Positions 56,201 to 64,000 of a stretch of 64,000 nt of DNA are shown here, piece after piece; positions within the stretch are counted from its first letter, which is position 1; each line of letters starts with the position of its first letter. The translations under genes were made by a program, and so were the position numbers. This DNA is from Desulfovibrio legallii. Its GTDB lineage: Bacteria; Desulfobacterota; Desulfovibrionia; Desulfovibrionales; Desulfovibrionaceae. Below the pieces are notes generated by a model, which ran no database searches, was not told the DNA's origin, and was given only the letters and a program-made list of their open reading frames with translations. The DNA is taken from NCBI RefSeq assembly GCF_900102485.1, contig NZ_FNBX01000001.1, forward strand, positions 62,001 to 126,000. The letters run 5' to 3'.

Positions 56201-57883
56201 TCAGCGGGTCAGTTTGCGGAACTTGGGACGGTGGGGCGTGTCCGCCTCCTTGCCCAGGCGCTTGCGCCGGTCATCCTCGTAGTCCGTGTAATTGCCTTCA
56301 AAGAAGACCACTTCGGCATTGTCCTCAAAGGCCATGATGTGGGTGGCCACGCGGTCCAGGAACCAGCGGTCGTGGCTGACGACCAGCACGCAGCCCGCAA
56401 AGTTGTCCAGGGCGTCTTCCAGGGCGCGCATGGTGTTCACGTCGATATCGTTGGTGGGTTCGTCCAGCAGCAGCACGTTGGCCCCGGATTTGAGCATCCG
56501 GGCCAGGTGCAGGCGGTTGCGCTCCCCGCCGGAGAGCACGTCCGCTTTTTTCTGCTGGTCCGCGCCGTGAAAGTTGAAGCGCGTGCAGTAGGCCCTGGCG
56601 TTGACCTCACGCCCGCCCAGGGAGACGGTTTCGCGCCCTTCGCTGATGAGCTCGTACACGGTTTTGCCGGGAGTGAGAGATTCCCGCCCCTGGTCCACAT
56701 AGGCGAAGCGCACGCTTTCGCCCACGCGCAGGCTGCCGGCATCGGGCTGTTCCCGCCCGGCGAGCATGTTGAAGAGCGTGGTCTTGCCCGCGCCGTTGGG
56801 GCCCACAATGCCCACAATGGCCCCCGGCGGGATGACGGCCGTAAGCCCGTCCATGAGCATGCGGTCGCCCAGGCTTTTGCGCACGCCGTCAAGCTCAATG
56901 ACGCTCTTGCCCAGGCGCGGTCCCGGCGGGATGTAGATTTCCAGATCGGGCGCGCGGCGCTCGCTCTCGTGGGAAAGCATGGCCTCGTAGGCGTTGAGCC
57001 GGGCCTTGCCCTTGGCGTGCCGCCCCTTGGGGGACATGCGCACCCACTCCAGCTCGCGCTGGAGGGTTTTCTGCCGCTGGGCCTCGGTTTTGTCCTCGTT
57101 GGCCAGGCGTTTCTGCTTCTGCTCCAGCCAGGAGGAATAGTTGCCCTTCCAGGGGATGCCGCGGCCCCGGTCCAGCTCCAGAATCCAGCCCGCCACGTTG
57201 TCCAGGAAGTAACGGTCGTGGGTCACGGCGATGACCGTGCCGGGGAAGGACGAAAGATAACGCTCCAGCCAGGCTACAGAGGCCGCGTCCAGGTGGTTGG
57301 TGGGCTCGTCCAGCAGAAGAATGTCCGGATTCTGCAGCAAAAGGCGGCAGAGGGCCACGCGGCGGCGCTCGCCGCCGGAAATGCGGTCTACCGGCATCTC
57401 GCCGGGGGGGCAGCGCAGGGCGTCCATGGCCATTTCCAGGCGGGAATCCAGATCCCAGACGTTGTTGGCGTCCATTTGCTCCTGCACCTGGGCCTGCCGC
57501 GCAAGAAGGGCGTCCATCTCCTCCGGCTCCATGGGCTCGGCGAAGCGGGCGTTGATCTCCTCAAACTCGCGGGCTATGGCCGCAAGCCCGCTCACGCCTT
57601 CCTCCACCACTTCGCGCACCGTGCGCGTTTCCCCGGCCAGGGGCTCCTGCTCCAGGTAGCCGATGCTGTAGCCTGGGGCCAGCACGGTTTTGCCCTCAAA
57701 GGCCTGGTCCACCCCGGCCAGAATCTTCAGCAGGCTGGATTTGCCCGCGCCGTTGAGCCCCAGCACGCCGATCTTGGCCCCGTAGAAGTAGGAAAGGGAA
57801 ATATCCTTCAATACTTCGCGCTGGCCGTGGCGTTTGCTGACGCGGATCATGGAATAGATGATCTTGTCCGGTTCGTTGCTCAT
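56201..57883 (-). CDS. ettA: Energy-dependent translational throttle protein EttA
   Basis: This ABC-F protein (560 aa) binds the ribosomal E site and gates translation according to ATP level. Two ABC domains are seen, with Walker A LGLNGAGKSS and VGPNGAGKTT and signatures SGGERRRVAL and SGGERNRLHL. EQ-type Walker B motifs LLLDEPTNHLD and LLLDEPTNDID and an inter-domain linker with QKTLQRELEWVRMSPKGRHA are also present. The length and the arm insert are those of EttA, which separates it from resistance ABC-F proteins. Confidence 0.96.
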   Translation of the reverse strand: MSNEPDKIIYSMIRVSKRHGQREVLKDISLSYFYGAKIGVLGLNGAGKSSLLKILAGVDQAFEGKTVLAPGYSIGYLEQEPLAGETRTVREVVEEGVSGLAAIAREFEEINARFAEPMEPEEMDALLARQAQVQEQMDANNVWDLDSRLEMAMDALRCPPGEMPVDRISGGERRRVALCRLLLQNPDILLLDEPTNHLDAASVAWLERYLSSFPGTVIAVTHDRYFLDNVAGWILELDRGRGIPWKGNYSSWLEQKQKRLANEDKTEAQRQKTLQRELEWVRMSPKGRHAKGKARLNAYEAMLSHESERRAPDLEIYIPPGPRLGKSVIELDGVRKSLGDRMLMDGLTAVIPPGAIVGIVGPNGAGKTTLFNMLAGREQPDAGSLRVGESVRFAYVDQGRESLTPGKTVYELISEGRETVSLGGREVNARAYCTRFNFHGADQQKKADVLSGGERNRLHLARMLKSGANVLLLDEPTNDIDVNTMRALEDALDNFAGCVLVVSHDRWFLDRVATHIMAFEDNAEVVFFEGNYTDYEDDRRKRLGKEADTPHRPKFRKLTR

Positions 57884-58101
57884 GATGCTCCTTATCTTCC
57901 GTCGTCTGCCGTCCGCGCGGACGCGGACGCGGTTTTACCGACCATAGCCGCTGCCGGGCGCTTTTTCAAGGCGGGACTCCGGCCCGACGCTTTGACTCCC
58001 GCGCCGACCTGTGCAACTCTCATGAAGCTGCAGGCCGCAGCGGCCCTGCCCCCAGGGGCCGCGCCCGGGCCGGAGCAACCCCGGAACCAAAGGAGCGCGT
58101 C

Positions 58102-58482
58102 ATGAAAAAGGAAGTGGTCAGCACCGCAGAAGCCCCCGCCGCCGTGGGGCCGTACAGCCAGGCAATCTGCGCGGGAGGTTTGCTGTTTCTTTCGGGCCAG
58201 ATTCCCCTGGACCCCGCCACCGGCAACATGGTCCAGGGCGGGGCGGCCGCCCAGGCGGCCCAGTGCTGCAAAAACGTTCTGGCCATTCTCAAAGCGCGCG
58301 GGCTCGACGCCGCACAGGTGGTCAAGACCACCGTGTTCATCACGGATATGAAGGAATTCGGCGCGGTCAACGAAGTTTACAAGCAGTACTTCACCGCGCC
58401 CTGCCCTGCGCGTTCCTGCGTGCAGGTGGCCGCCCTGCCCCTGGGCGCGCAGGTGGAGATTGAGGCCGTCGCAGTCCTTTAA
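58102..58482 (+). CDS. ridA: RidA-family imine/enamine deaminase
   Basis: The 126-aa protein has the family features AVGPYSQAICAGGLLFLSGQ, KTTVFITDMKEFGAVNEVY and PARSCVQVAALPLGAQVEIE, including the Arg in PARS that binds the substrate carboxylate. RidA hydrolyses reactive enamines and imines made by PLP enzymes. It is divergent from ettA, with the promoter region between 57884 and 58101; a TTGACT at 57992 may be its -35. Confidence 0.95.
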   Translation: MKKEVVSTAEAPAAVGPYSQAICAGGLLFLSGQIPLDPATGNMVQGGAAAQAAQCCKNVLAILKARGLDAAQVVKTTVFITDMKEFGAVNEVYKQYFTAPCPARSCVQVAALPLGAQVEIEAVAVL

Positions 58483-58623
58483 AAGCGCTTGTGCGCCGTT
58501 GCAACAGCAGCAAGAAGACGCGCGCCCCGGCGCACAACTGCGCAGGTAGGCTGGCCTTGCCATTTGGCCTTGCGTGCAGCATACTGCAGCAGTATGGCTA
58601 AAAGGACCAGCAAGGCGGCACCC

Positions 58624-59385
58624 ATGAAATCTTTGGACGCAGCGCCCGCACGCGGGTTTGTCCGCAACGCTCAGAAAGACCTCCTCCAGCACAGCCTGGC
58701 CGTCTGGCCGCGCCGGGAGCACACGCTGCTGGAGGTCAACTGCGGCTGCGGCGTTTTTTTGCCCTTGCTCTGGAACTGCGGCTTTGACCTGACCGCCACA
58801 GAGCTCGCCCCGGACCTGCGGGCCGAAGCCTGCGCCCGCATGGGCGCGCGCACGGAGGTGCTGGCCGCCGCCGCCGACCATCTGCCCTTTGAGAACGACG
58901 CCTTCCACTGGTGCGTGCTGCACCTGGAAAACGTGGCCCTCAAGGACACCGCGGCCGTGCTGGCCGAGGCCCTGCGCGTCACGGCCCGGGGCCTGGCCAT
59001 AACCTTCTGGAACGCGGCCTCGGCGGCCTACGCCCTGCACCGCCTTACGGGGCGCAGGCAGCCCTGGCGCGGCACGGCCCGCTGCTGGTGGTCCCTGTGG
59101 CGGCAGATGCGCGCCCTGGCCCCCGGCCGGCTTTCGGGCGGCAGCGCCCTGATCCTGCCGCGCGGCTTCTGGCGCGGCGGCTGCGACGCCGCGGGCCGCG
59201 GCCCCAGCCCCCACTGGCTGCCCCTGGGGGCCTGGGGCGTCATCCGGCTGGACATGGCCCCGCCCGGCCGCGTTACCCCCCTGCCGTTGCGGATCAAGCC
59301 CCGCCGTCTGCCGCGGCCGGAGCCGGTCATGGAATACGGCCCCCGCGCCTCCCTGCCCCCTGCCCCCGGGACGGACAAACCATGA
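58624..59385 (+). CDS. Class I SAM-dependent methyltransferase
   Basis: The 253-aa protein has a methyltransferase fold: motif I reads LLEVNCGCGVFLPLL (consensus DVGCGxG altered to EVNCGCG), then ATELAPDLRAEACARMG and a motif IV region DHLPFENDAFHWCVLHLENV. The C terminus is basic and proline-rich. Substrate unknown. Start choice is between 58624 (MKSLDAAP) and 58594 (MAKRTSK); neither has a strong site. It overlaps the following gene by ATGA. Confidence 0.85.
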   Translation: MKSLDAAPARGFVRNAQKDLLQHSLAVWPRREHTLLEVNCGCGVFLPLLWNCGFDLTATELAPDLRAEACARMGARTEVLAAAADHLPFENDAFHWCVLHLENVALKDTAAVLAEALRVTARGLAITFWNAASAAYALHRLTGRRQPWRGTARCWWSLWRQMRALAPGRLSGGSALILPRGFWRGGCDAAGRGPSPHWLPLGAWGVIRLDMAPPGRVTPLPLRIKPRRLPRPEPVMEYGPRASLPPAPGTDKP

Positions 59386-60461
59386 AGCTGCCGCATCCGT
59401 CTTTGCCGGCCTTTGTCAAGACCTTTGCAGCCATGCTGCGGCGTCGCCTCCTGCCGCTGACCATTGCGGCCATGGTGCTGGTGGCGGCCCTGGGCGGCCA
59501 CATCGGCTGGCGTTACTGGCAGTTTCGCCAGACGGCGGACCACACCTTTGAAGAGCTGAAGGCCGCCCTGCATCCAACCGACGCGAAAGCCCTGGCCGGC
59601 CTGGTGGACTTCAACGCCCTGGGCAATCAGCTGGCCGCGGCCGTGGCGCAGAGCTATCCCTTTGTGCGTCCGGGGCCGGAACAACGCACCGACCTCAGCG
59701 ACCTCATCCAGACCGCCCTGCTCCGCCAGGCCAAAACCAAGGAAGAACCTCTCAAAGATCTTCCGGATCTGCCCCATCGACTCAAAACGCCCCTCTATGT
59801 GCTGCCGCAGGATTTTTACACCCAGCTGGCCGCAAGCCTCTCGCTGCAGACCTCAGGCGATACCGTGGCCCTGGTGCGGGCCAAGGTGCGGCACCCCTTG
59901 CTGGACAAGGAATTTACGCTGCTTATGGAACTGGAACGCACGCCGGACACGGGCTGGAGAATCCGCCGTCTGGTCAACGGCCAGCAGCTGGTGCGGGATT
60001 TCCGCGCCGCGCAGGTGGCGCGCATGGAGGCCAAGCGCAAAGACATTGTGGAAAAAAACGCCGCGGTGACGGCGCGTTTCCAACGGGATTTCCCCATCCG
60101 GGACTGCTCGGCCGAGGCGGGCGTCATCTCGGACGGCAAAACCCTGCTGCTGGTGCTGCGCGTGCAAGCCCACAACAACGGGAGCGTGCGCGTCAACAAC
60201 ATGAATTTTGAGGCGACCGTGCTGGGGCCGGACGGGCATGAGCTGCTGCGCCGCCAGTGCAACGCCGTAGCGCCCATAGGCCCCGGAGAGGATCTGGACC
60301 ACCGCTGGACTGTGGAGCTGGACGCTGCAAGCCCCCCTGGGCGGGCGGTGCGCGCGGCGGGCACCCTGGCCTGCCGGGCCGCCTGGAAAACCCTGGGGCT
60401 CGCCAACGGCGAAGTGCTGCACATTACGGATAAGCCCCCCCTGGTGGAAGAACTGCGCTGA
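59382..60461 (+). CDS. Membrane-anchored protein, DUF2939-like N-terminal domain
   Basis: The 359-aa protein has one N-terminal transmembrane segment (residues about 24-43, LLPLTIAAMVLVAALGGHIG). An outer domain follows with YWQFRQTADHTFEELKAALH and KALAGLVDFNALGNQLAAAV, which resembles DUF2939, and a C-terminal beta-rich domain holds NNGSVRVNNMNFEATVLGPD. Role unknown. It overlaps the methyltransferase gene by four bases and should be co-expressed with it. Confidence 0.75.
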   Translation: MKLPHPSLPAFVKTFAAMLRRRLLPLTIAAMVLVAALGGHIGWRYWQFRQTADHTFEELKAALHPTDAKALAGLVDFNALGNQLAAAVAQSYPFVRPGPEQRTDLSDLIQTALLRQAKTKEEPLKDLPDLPHRLKTPLYVLPQDFYTQLAASLSLQTSGDTVALVRAKVRHPLLDKEFTLLMELERTPDTGWRIRRLVNGQQLVRDFRAAQVARMEAKRKDIVEKNAAVTARFQRDFPIRDCSAEAGVISDGKTLLLVLRVQAHNNGSVRVNNMNFEATVLGPDGHELLRRQCNAVAPIGPGEDLDHRWTVELDAASPPGRAVRAAGTLACRAAWKTLGLANGEVLHITDKPPLVEELR

Positions 60462-60635
60462 ACCGCCGGCCAGCCGTCGCCTGTTTGTCGTCATTTTTTT
60501 ATGAAAAGCAGGGTGCTGCGACTTTCCTCCCGCAGGCTTCTGTGCCATACTTTATGTCGCCCGGCGCGCCGGGCCATTGCCGCCGCCGCGCAGGAAAGCC
60601 CCCGGCAACATTCAAATCCTTAAGGAGCTGCCAAC

Positions 60636-61382
60636 ATGTCGGGCCTCAGCCGTTCCATCCACCTGACGGTGCACATCCATAAAGACCCGGCCGCCATGGC
60701 CGAACGCGCGGCGCACATTCTGGCCGCGGCCTGCGAAGAAGCCGTCGCCGAGCGGGGCGTCTTCAAGATTGCTCTTTCCGGCGGGCAGACGCCCATTCCC
60801 CTTTTTCGCCTGCTTTCGGGCCGGGACTGGGCCGACCGCCTGCCCTGGGACAAAATGACCTTCTTCTGGGTGGACGAACGCTGCGTCAGCCCTGAACACC
60901 CGGACAGCAACTACGGCCTGGCCCGCCGCGAACTGCTGGGCCATGTGCCCGCCACCCATTTTTTCCGCATGCGCGGCGAGGAAGACCCCGTGGAGGCCGC
61001 CCGCAAATACGAACAGCAGCTGCGCGCGGATTTCGACCTGGGCCCGCAGGATCTGCCCCGGTTTGACTTCATGCTGTTGGGCATGGGCGAGGATGGGCAC
61101 ACGGGCTCCATCTTCCCCAATTCTCCGGCTCTGGCCGAGCGCAAACGTCTGGTCATCGACCAGTATGTGCCGGAGCGCAAGGCCGACCGGCTTACCCTGA
61201 CCCTGCCGGTCATCAACAACGCCCGCTGCTGCATGTTCCTGGTCACCGGCAGAGAAAAGCACGACGTGCTCTCCCGCGCCCTCAACCTGCTGGCCCAGCC
61301 CACGCTGCCGGCGCAGATGGTGCGGCCCGGCTTCGGCGACCTGATCTGGGTGGCGGACGAAGCCGCAGCCACGGGCGCGTAG
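60636..61382 (+). CDS. pgl: 6-phosphogluconolactonase
   Basis: The 248-aa enzyme opens 6-phosphogluconolactone in the pentose phosphate pathway. The active-site segments FKIALSGGQTPIPLFRLL, FFWVDERCVSPEHPDSNYGL and LLGMGEDGHTGSIFP are all clear. TAAGGAG precedes the ATG. It starts an operon with an HD hydrolase gene, 21 bases downstream. Confidence 0.96.
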   Translation: MSGLSRSIHLTVHIHKDPAAMAERAAHILAAACEEAVAERGVFKIALSGGQTPIPLFRLLSGRDWADRLPWDKMTFFWVDERCVSPEHPDSNYGLARRELLGHVPATHFFRMRGEEDPVEAARKYEQQLRADFDLGPQDLPRFDFMLLGMGEDGHTGSIFPNSPALAERKRLVIDQYVPERKADRLTLTLPVINNARCCMFLVTGREKHDVLSRALNLLAQPTLPAQMVRPGFGDLIWVADEAAATGA

Positions 61383-61402
61383 CGCGGCGCACGCAACGGA
61401 GC

Positions 61403-62191
61403 ATGAAAGGCATGCTGGACATCAGCGGGCACGAGGCCTGGTTTGCGGCCTATGCGGCGCGGGAACGCGCCAGGGAGGCAGCCCGCCCGCAGGGCGACCC
61501 CGCCCCTATGGATCTCAAGCTGACCCACACCAGGGCCGTGCTGGCCGACGCCAGGCGCATCGTGGCCTCGGAGGCACTGACGCCGCCCCTGGCCCGCGCC
61601 TGCCTGCTGGCCGCCCTGTACCACGATGTGGGCCGCTTTGAGCAGTATCTGCGCTACCATACCTTCCGCGACCGGGATTCCTGCAACCACGGGCAGCTGG
61701 GCGTGCGCATCCTCAAGCGCGAAGGCCTCCTTGACGACGAGCCCCTGCGCAAGATCATTCTGGCCGCCGTGGGCCTGCACAACCGCTTTGCCCTGCCCGC
61801 CCGCGTGCCCCAGGGCGTGGCCCTGGCGGCCAACGTGGTGCGCGATGCGGACAAGCTGGACATCCTGCGCGTCATGGACGAACACCTGCGCGGCCCCGGC
61901 CCCTACAACCCCACGGTGGTGCTGCAGTTGCCCGACGATCCGCGCCTCTGCGGCCCGGAGGTCTGCCGCGCCGCGCTTGAAGGCCGCGTGGCCGCCTACG
62001 CGGACCTGCATTGCGTCAACGACTTTCGCCTCTTGCTGGGCACCTGGTTTTTTGACATGCACTTTGCCGCCAGCCGCCGCCAGTTCGTCACAGACGGCCA
62101 CGCCCTGCGTCTGCTGCACGGCCTGCCCGACGCCAGCCCCCAGGCCCCGGCCCGAAACGCGCTGCTGCAGCGGCTGGAAGCCGCACGGTGA
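61403..62191 (+). CDS. HD-domain phosphohydrolase
   Basis: The 262-aa protein has the HD metal motif in KLTHTRAVLADARRIV, LLAALYHDVGRFEQYL, CNHGQLGVRIL, a late GLHNRFALP and RDADKLDILR. These give the H...HD...H...H...D set. The substrate is unknown; nucleotides or phosphorylated metabolites are usual in this group. The stop overlaps the next gene as GTGA. Confidence 0.9.
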   Translation: MKGMLDISGHEAWFAAYAARERAREAARPQGDPAPMDLKLTHTRAVLADARRIVASEALTPPLARACLLAALYHDVGRFEQYLRYHTFRDRDSCNHGQLGVRILKREGLLDDEPLRKIILAAVGLHNRFALPARVPQGVALAANVVRDADKLDILRVMDEHLRGPGPYNPTVVLQLPDDPRLCGPEVCRAALEGRVAAYADLHCVNDFRLLLGTWFFDMHFAASRRQFVTDGHALRLLHGLPDASPQAPARNALLQRLEAAR

Positions 62192-62688
62192 AGCCCATCC
62201 CCCACGCCGGCGCGCTGCCCGGCGTCCATGCAGCCCTGCCGGAGCCCCTGCCCCGGCCGCCGCTGGGCTTTCCTCAGCGCCTGCTGGCCGCCCTTGCGCC
62301 CTGGCCGCCTGAGGCGCGCAACGCCCCCTGCAATCTGCCGCCGCCCGATTTGCGCGCCCGCGCCCCGCAGCCCGCGCCCCTGCTGCGCCTGGCCTACGGC
62401 CTCTGCTTTTTGCCGCCGGACGCGGGCGCGGCCCTGCTGCGCCTGAACCTGGAGGCGGCCCGGACCGTGCTGGCGGCGGACTTCCGGCCGCCAGAACGCA
62501 ACCTGGAATGGCCCGCCGCCCTGGGGGCCCGCTGCCTGCCCGGTCTGTGGCCCGCCGGCCCGGCCGCCGCCTTTCTGCGCCAGGGCGGCCTTGAGGGCCT
62601 GGCCGCCCGCGCCGACGCCCGCATCCTGGCGCGCCGCGCCTTGCTGGGCGGGGCCGCCGTGCTGCTGCGGCTGGAACGGCCTGCATAG
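62188..62688 (+). CDS. Hypothetical protein, 166 aa
   Basis: The product is very rich in Ala, Pro, Leu and Arg ([20 protein letters not shown]). No family was recognised, and the composition partly reflects the high GC. The GTG start at 62188 is coupled to the HD gene by a four-base overlap, which is the main support for it being real. No signal peptide or membrane segment is visible. Confidence 0.6.
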   Translation: MKPIPHAGALPGVHAALPEPLPRPPLGFPQRLLAALAPWPPEARNAPCNLPPPDLRARAPQPAPLLRLAYGLCFLPPDAGAALLRLNLEAARTVLAADFRPPERNLEWPAALGARCLPGLWPAGPAAAFLRQGGLEGLAARADARILARRALLGGAAVLLRLERPA

Positions 62689-62822
62689 CCGGGGCGCAGT
62701 GCGGGGGCAGGCCGCGCCTTGAGGGCCGCCGCGCCTTCTGCTATCCTTACCGCTGTTCATATCCTGCCGTGCGCGGGCGCGCCCCGCGTCGCTTTTGTTC
62801 CCGCCTTTTTCCGGAGTTTTTC

Positions 62823-64000
62823 ATGGCCGACTTTGTCCATCTGCACTGTCACACGGAATACAGCCTGCTGGACGGCGCCATCCGCATCAAGGATCTCTGC
62901 GCCCGCGCCAAAGATTACGGCATGCCCGCCTGCGCCGTCACCGACCACGGCAACCTCTTCGGCGCGGCCTATTTTTACCGGACCTGCAAAGATTTCGGCA
63001 TCAAGCCCATCGTGGGCTGCGAGGTCTACGTCTGCCGCGACCACACGGACAAAAGCCCGGATTCCCCTCTTGCCCGCACCCGCCACCACCTTATCCTTCT
63101 GGCCCAGAATACCGCGGGCTACCACAATCTGGTCAAGCTGGTCAGCGCGGGCTACCTGGAGGGCTTCTACTACAAGCCCCGAGTGGACAAGGCCCAGCTG
63201 CGCAAGCATTCCGAGGGGCTGATCTGCCTTTCGGCCTGCATTGCCGGAGAAATTCCCCGCGCCGTCATCAAAGACAACGACATGGACAAGGCCCTGCGCC
63301 TGACGCGGGAATATGCGGACATCTTTCCCGGCCGGTTTTATCTGGAGCTCCAGTCCAACGGGCTCAAGGAGCAGGAGGTGGCCAACACGGCCCTCATGGA
63401 GCTGGCCGAAACCACAGGCCTGCCCCTGGTGGCCACCAACGACTGCCACTACCTTAACGCCGACGACGCCGAAGCCCATGAGGTGCTGCTCTGCATCCAG
63501 ACCCAGACCACCATGGACGACCCCAACCGCATGCGCTTCGGCACCCACGAGCTGTACTACAAGTCCGTGGAGGAGATGGAAAAGCCCTTTGCCCATGTGC
63601 CCGAAGCCCTGGCCAACACCCTGCGCATTGCCGAGCAATGCACGGTGGAGATGGACTTCGGCCACCACTATTTTCCGGTCTACGCCCTGCCCGAAGGGGC
63701 CAGTCTGGAATCCGAATTCCGCCGCCTGGCTGAAGAAGGGCTGGAGCGCCGCCTGGAAAAGCACCCCGACCGCGAACGCATCGACCCCCAGGCCTACCGC
63801 GAGCGCCTGCAATACGAGCTCAAGGTCATCTGCGAAATGGGCTTCCCCGGCTACTTTCTGATCGTGCAGGAATTCATCAACTGGGCGAAAAACCACCACA
63901 TTCCCGTGGGGCCGGGGCGCGGCTCCGCCGCCGGTTCCCTGGTGGCCTGGGCCCTGCGCATCACCAACCTGGATCCCCTGCCCTACAATCTGCTCTTTGA
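62823..64000 (+). CDS. dnaE: DNA polymerase III subunit alpha, N-terminal part
   Basis: The gene starts at the ATG at 62823 and is open to the window end; 392 codons are visible. The PHP domain is clear: [39 protein letters not shown] and TNDCHYL. The start of the polymerase palm follows with [17 protein letters not shown] and [20 protein letters not shown]. DnaE is the replicative polymerase. The PHP metal residues look intact, as in proofreading-type PHP domains. The catalytic Asp residues lie beyond the window. Confidence 0.97.
   Translation, partial: MADFVHLHCHTEYSLLDGAIRIKDLCARAKDYGMPACAVTDHGNLFGAAYFYRTCKDFGIKPIVGCEVYVCRDHTDKSPDSPLARTRHHLILLAQNTAGYHNLVKLVSAGYLEGFYYKPRVDKAQLRKHSEGLICLSACIAGEIPRAVIKDNDMDKALRLTREYADIFPGRFYLELQSNGLKEQEVANTALMELAETTGLPLVATNDCHYLNADDAEAHEVLLCIQTQTTMDDPNRMRFGTHELYYKSVEEMEKPFAHVPEALANTLRIAEQCTVEMDFGHHYFPVYALPEGASLESEFRRLAEEGLERRLEKHPDRERIDPQAYRERLQYELKVICEMGFPGYFLIVQEFINWAKNHHIPVGPGRGSAAGSLVAWALRITNLDPLPYNLLF

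Noticed and set aside
52167..58105. Long plus-strand open frames (52167-54182, 54127-56139, 55667-58105)
   Set aside because: They are opposite the HAD, deacetylase, MuiA-like and ettA genes and show no recognisable protein features.

Overview
The window is GC-rich, densely coded DNA that looks like the chromosome of a sulfate-reducing member of Desulfovibrionaceae. The strongest pointer is an Rnf operon in the order decaheme cytochrome c, rnfC, D, G, E, A, B, apbE, which is the arrangement known from Desulfovibrio. FeoB, a degenerate diguanylate cyclase with TPRs, RemA next to gmk, an Mn-type pyrophosphatase and a persulfide-dioxygenase-like protein fit the same group. The species cannot be named from the sequence alone.

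Layout. Bases 1-478 hold the 3' end of gatA. Bases 709-7719 (minus strand) are the rnf operon. Bases 8087-8924 are a decayed IS5-type element. Bases 9080-11302 (minus) are a three-gene envelope cluster. Bases 11417-12818 are a promoter, a yybP-ykoY (manganese-type) riboswitch and a CaCA-family cation exchanger. Bases 12928-16941 are a DUF3298-like exported protein and a very large PHP-like membrane protein. Bases 17008-19238 are groESL. Bases 19440-22357 carry sulfur and redox genes (rhodanese/DUF2892, MBL persulfide dioxygenase-like, old yellow enzyme). Bases 22583-23853 carry a small hypothetical gene and grpE. Bases 24014-29275 are a compact operon: yicC, remA, gmk, pyrF, a TPR gene, recJ. 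Then come a chemoreceptor (29497-31539), an unknown gene, an SNase-like gene and feoB (32200-35498), GGDEF-TPR (35982-38495), an MBL hydrolase/flavin reductase/comF operon (38639-40748), DUF4198 and molbindin genes (40935-42747), ppaC, xerC-dprA-cpoB, a membrane protein, two glycosyltransferases, DUF488, a HAD phosphatase, a polysaccharide deacetylase, a MuiA-like protein and ettA (to 57883). The last part is forward-strand housekeeping: ridA, a methyltransferase, a membrane-anchored protein, pgl, an HD hydrolase, a small hypothetical gene and the 5' part of dnaE, which runs off the end.

How genes work together. The Rnf genes encode a membrane ferredoxin:acceptor oxidoreductase that conserves energy as an ion gradient; ApbE attaches its covalent FMN and the cytochrome is a likely periplasmic electron partner. 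The rhodanese and MBL pair fits sulfane-sulfur handling. gmk, pyrF, remA, yicC and recJ link nucleotide supply with RNA and DNA maintenance.

The most unusual non-gene signal is a dispersed intergenic repeat of about 130-147 bp built from consecutive hairpins. Four copies (568-695, 8935-9081, 31679-31825, 42760-42904) and a solo terminal hairpin (29474-29498) are present, with paired changes that keep a helix and with ends fused to stop codons. A second, shorter motif (AATGTGCGAAAAAT) occurs three times upstream of unrelated genes. No tRNA, rRNA or CRISPR array was seen.
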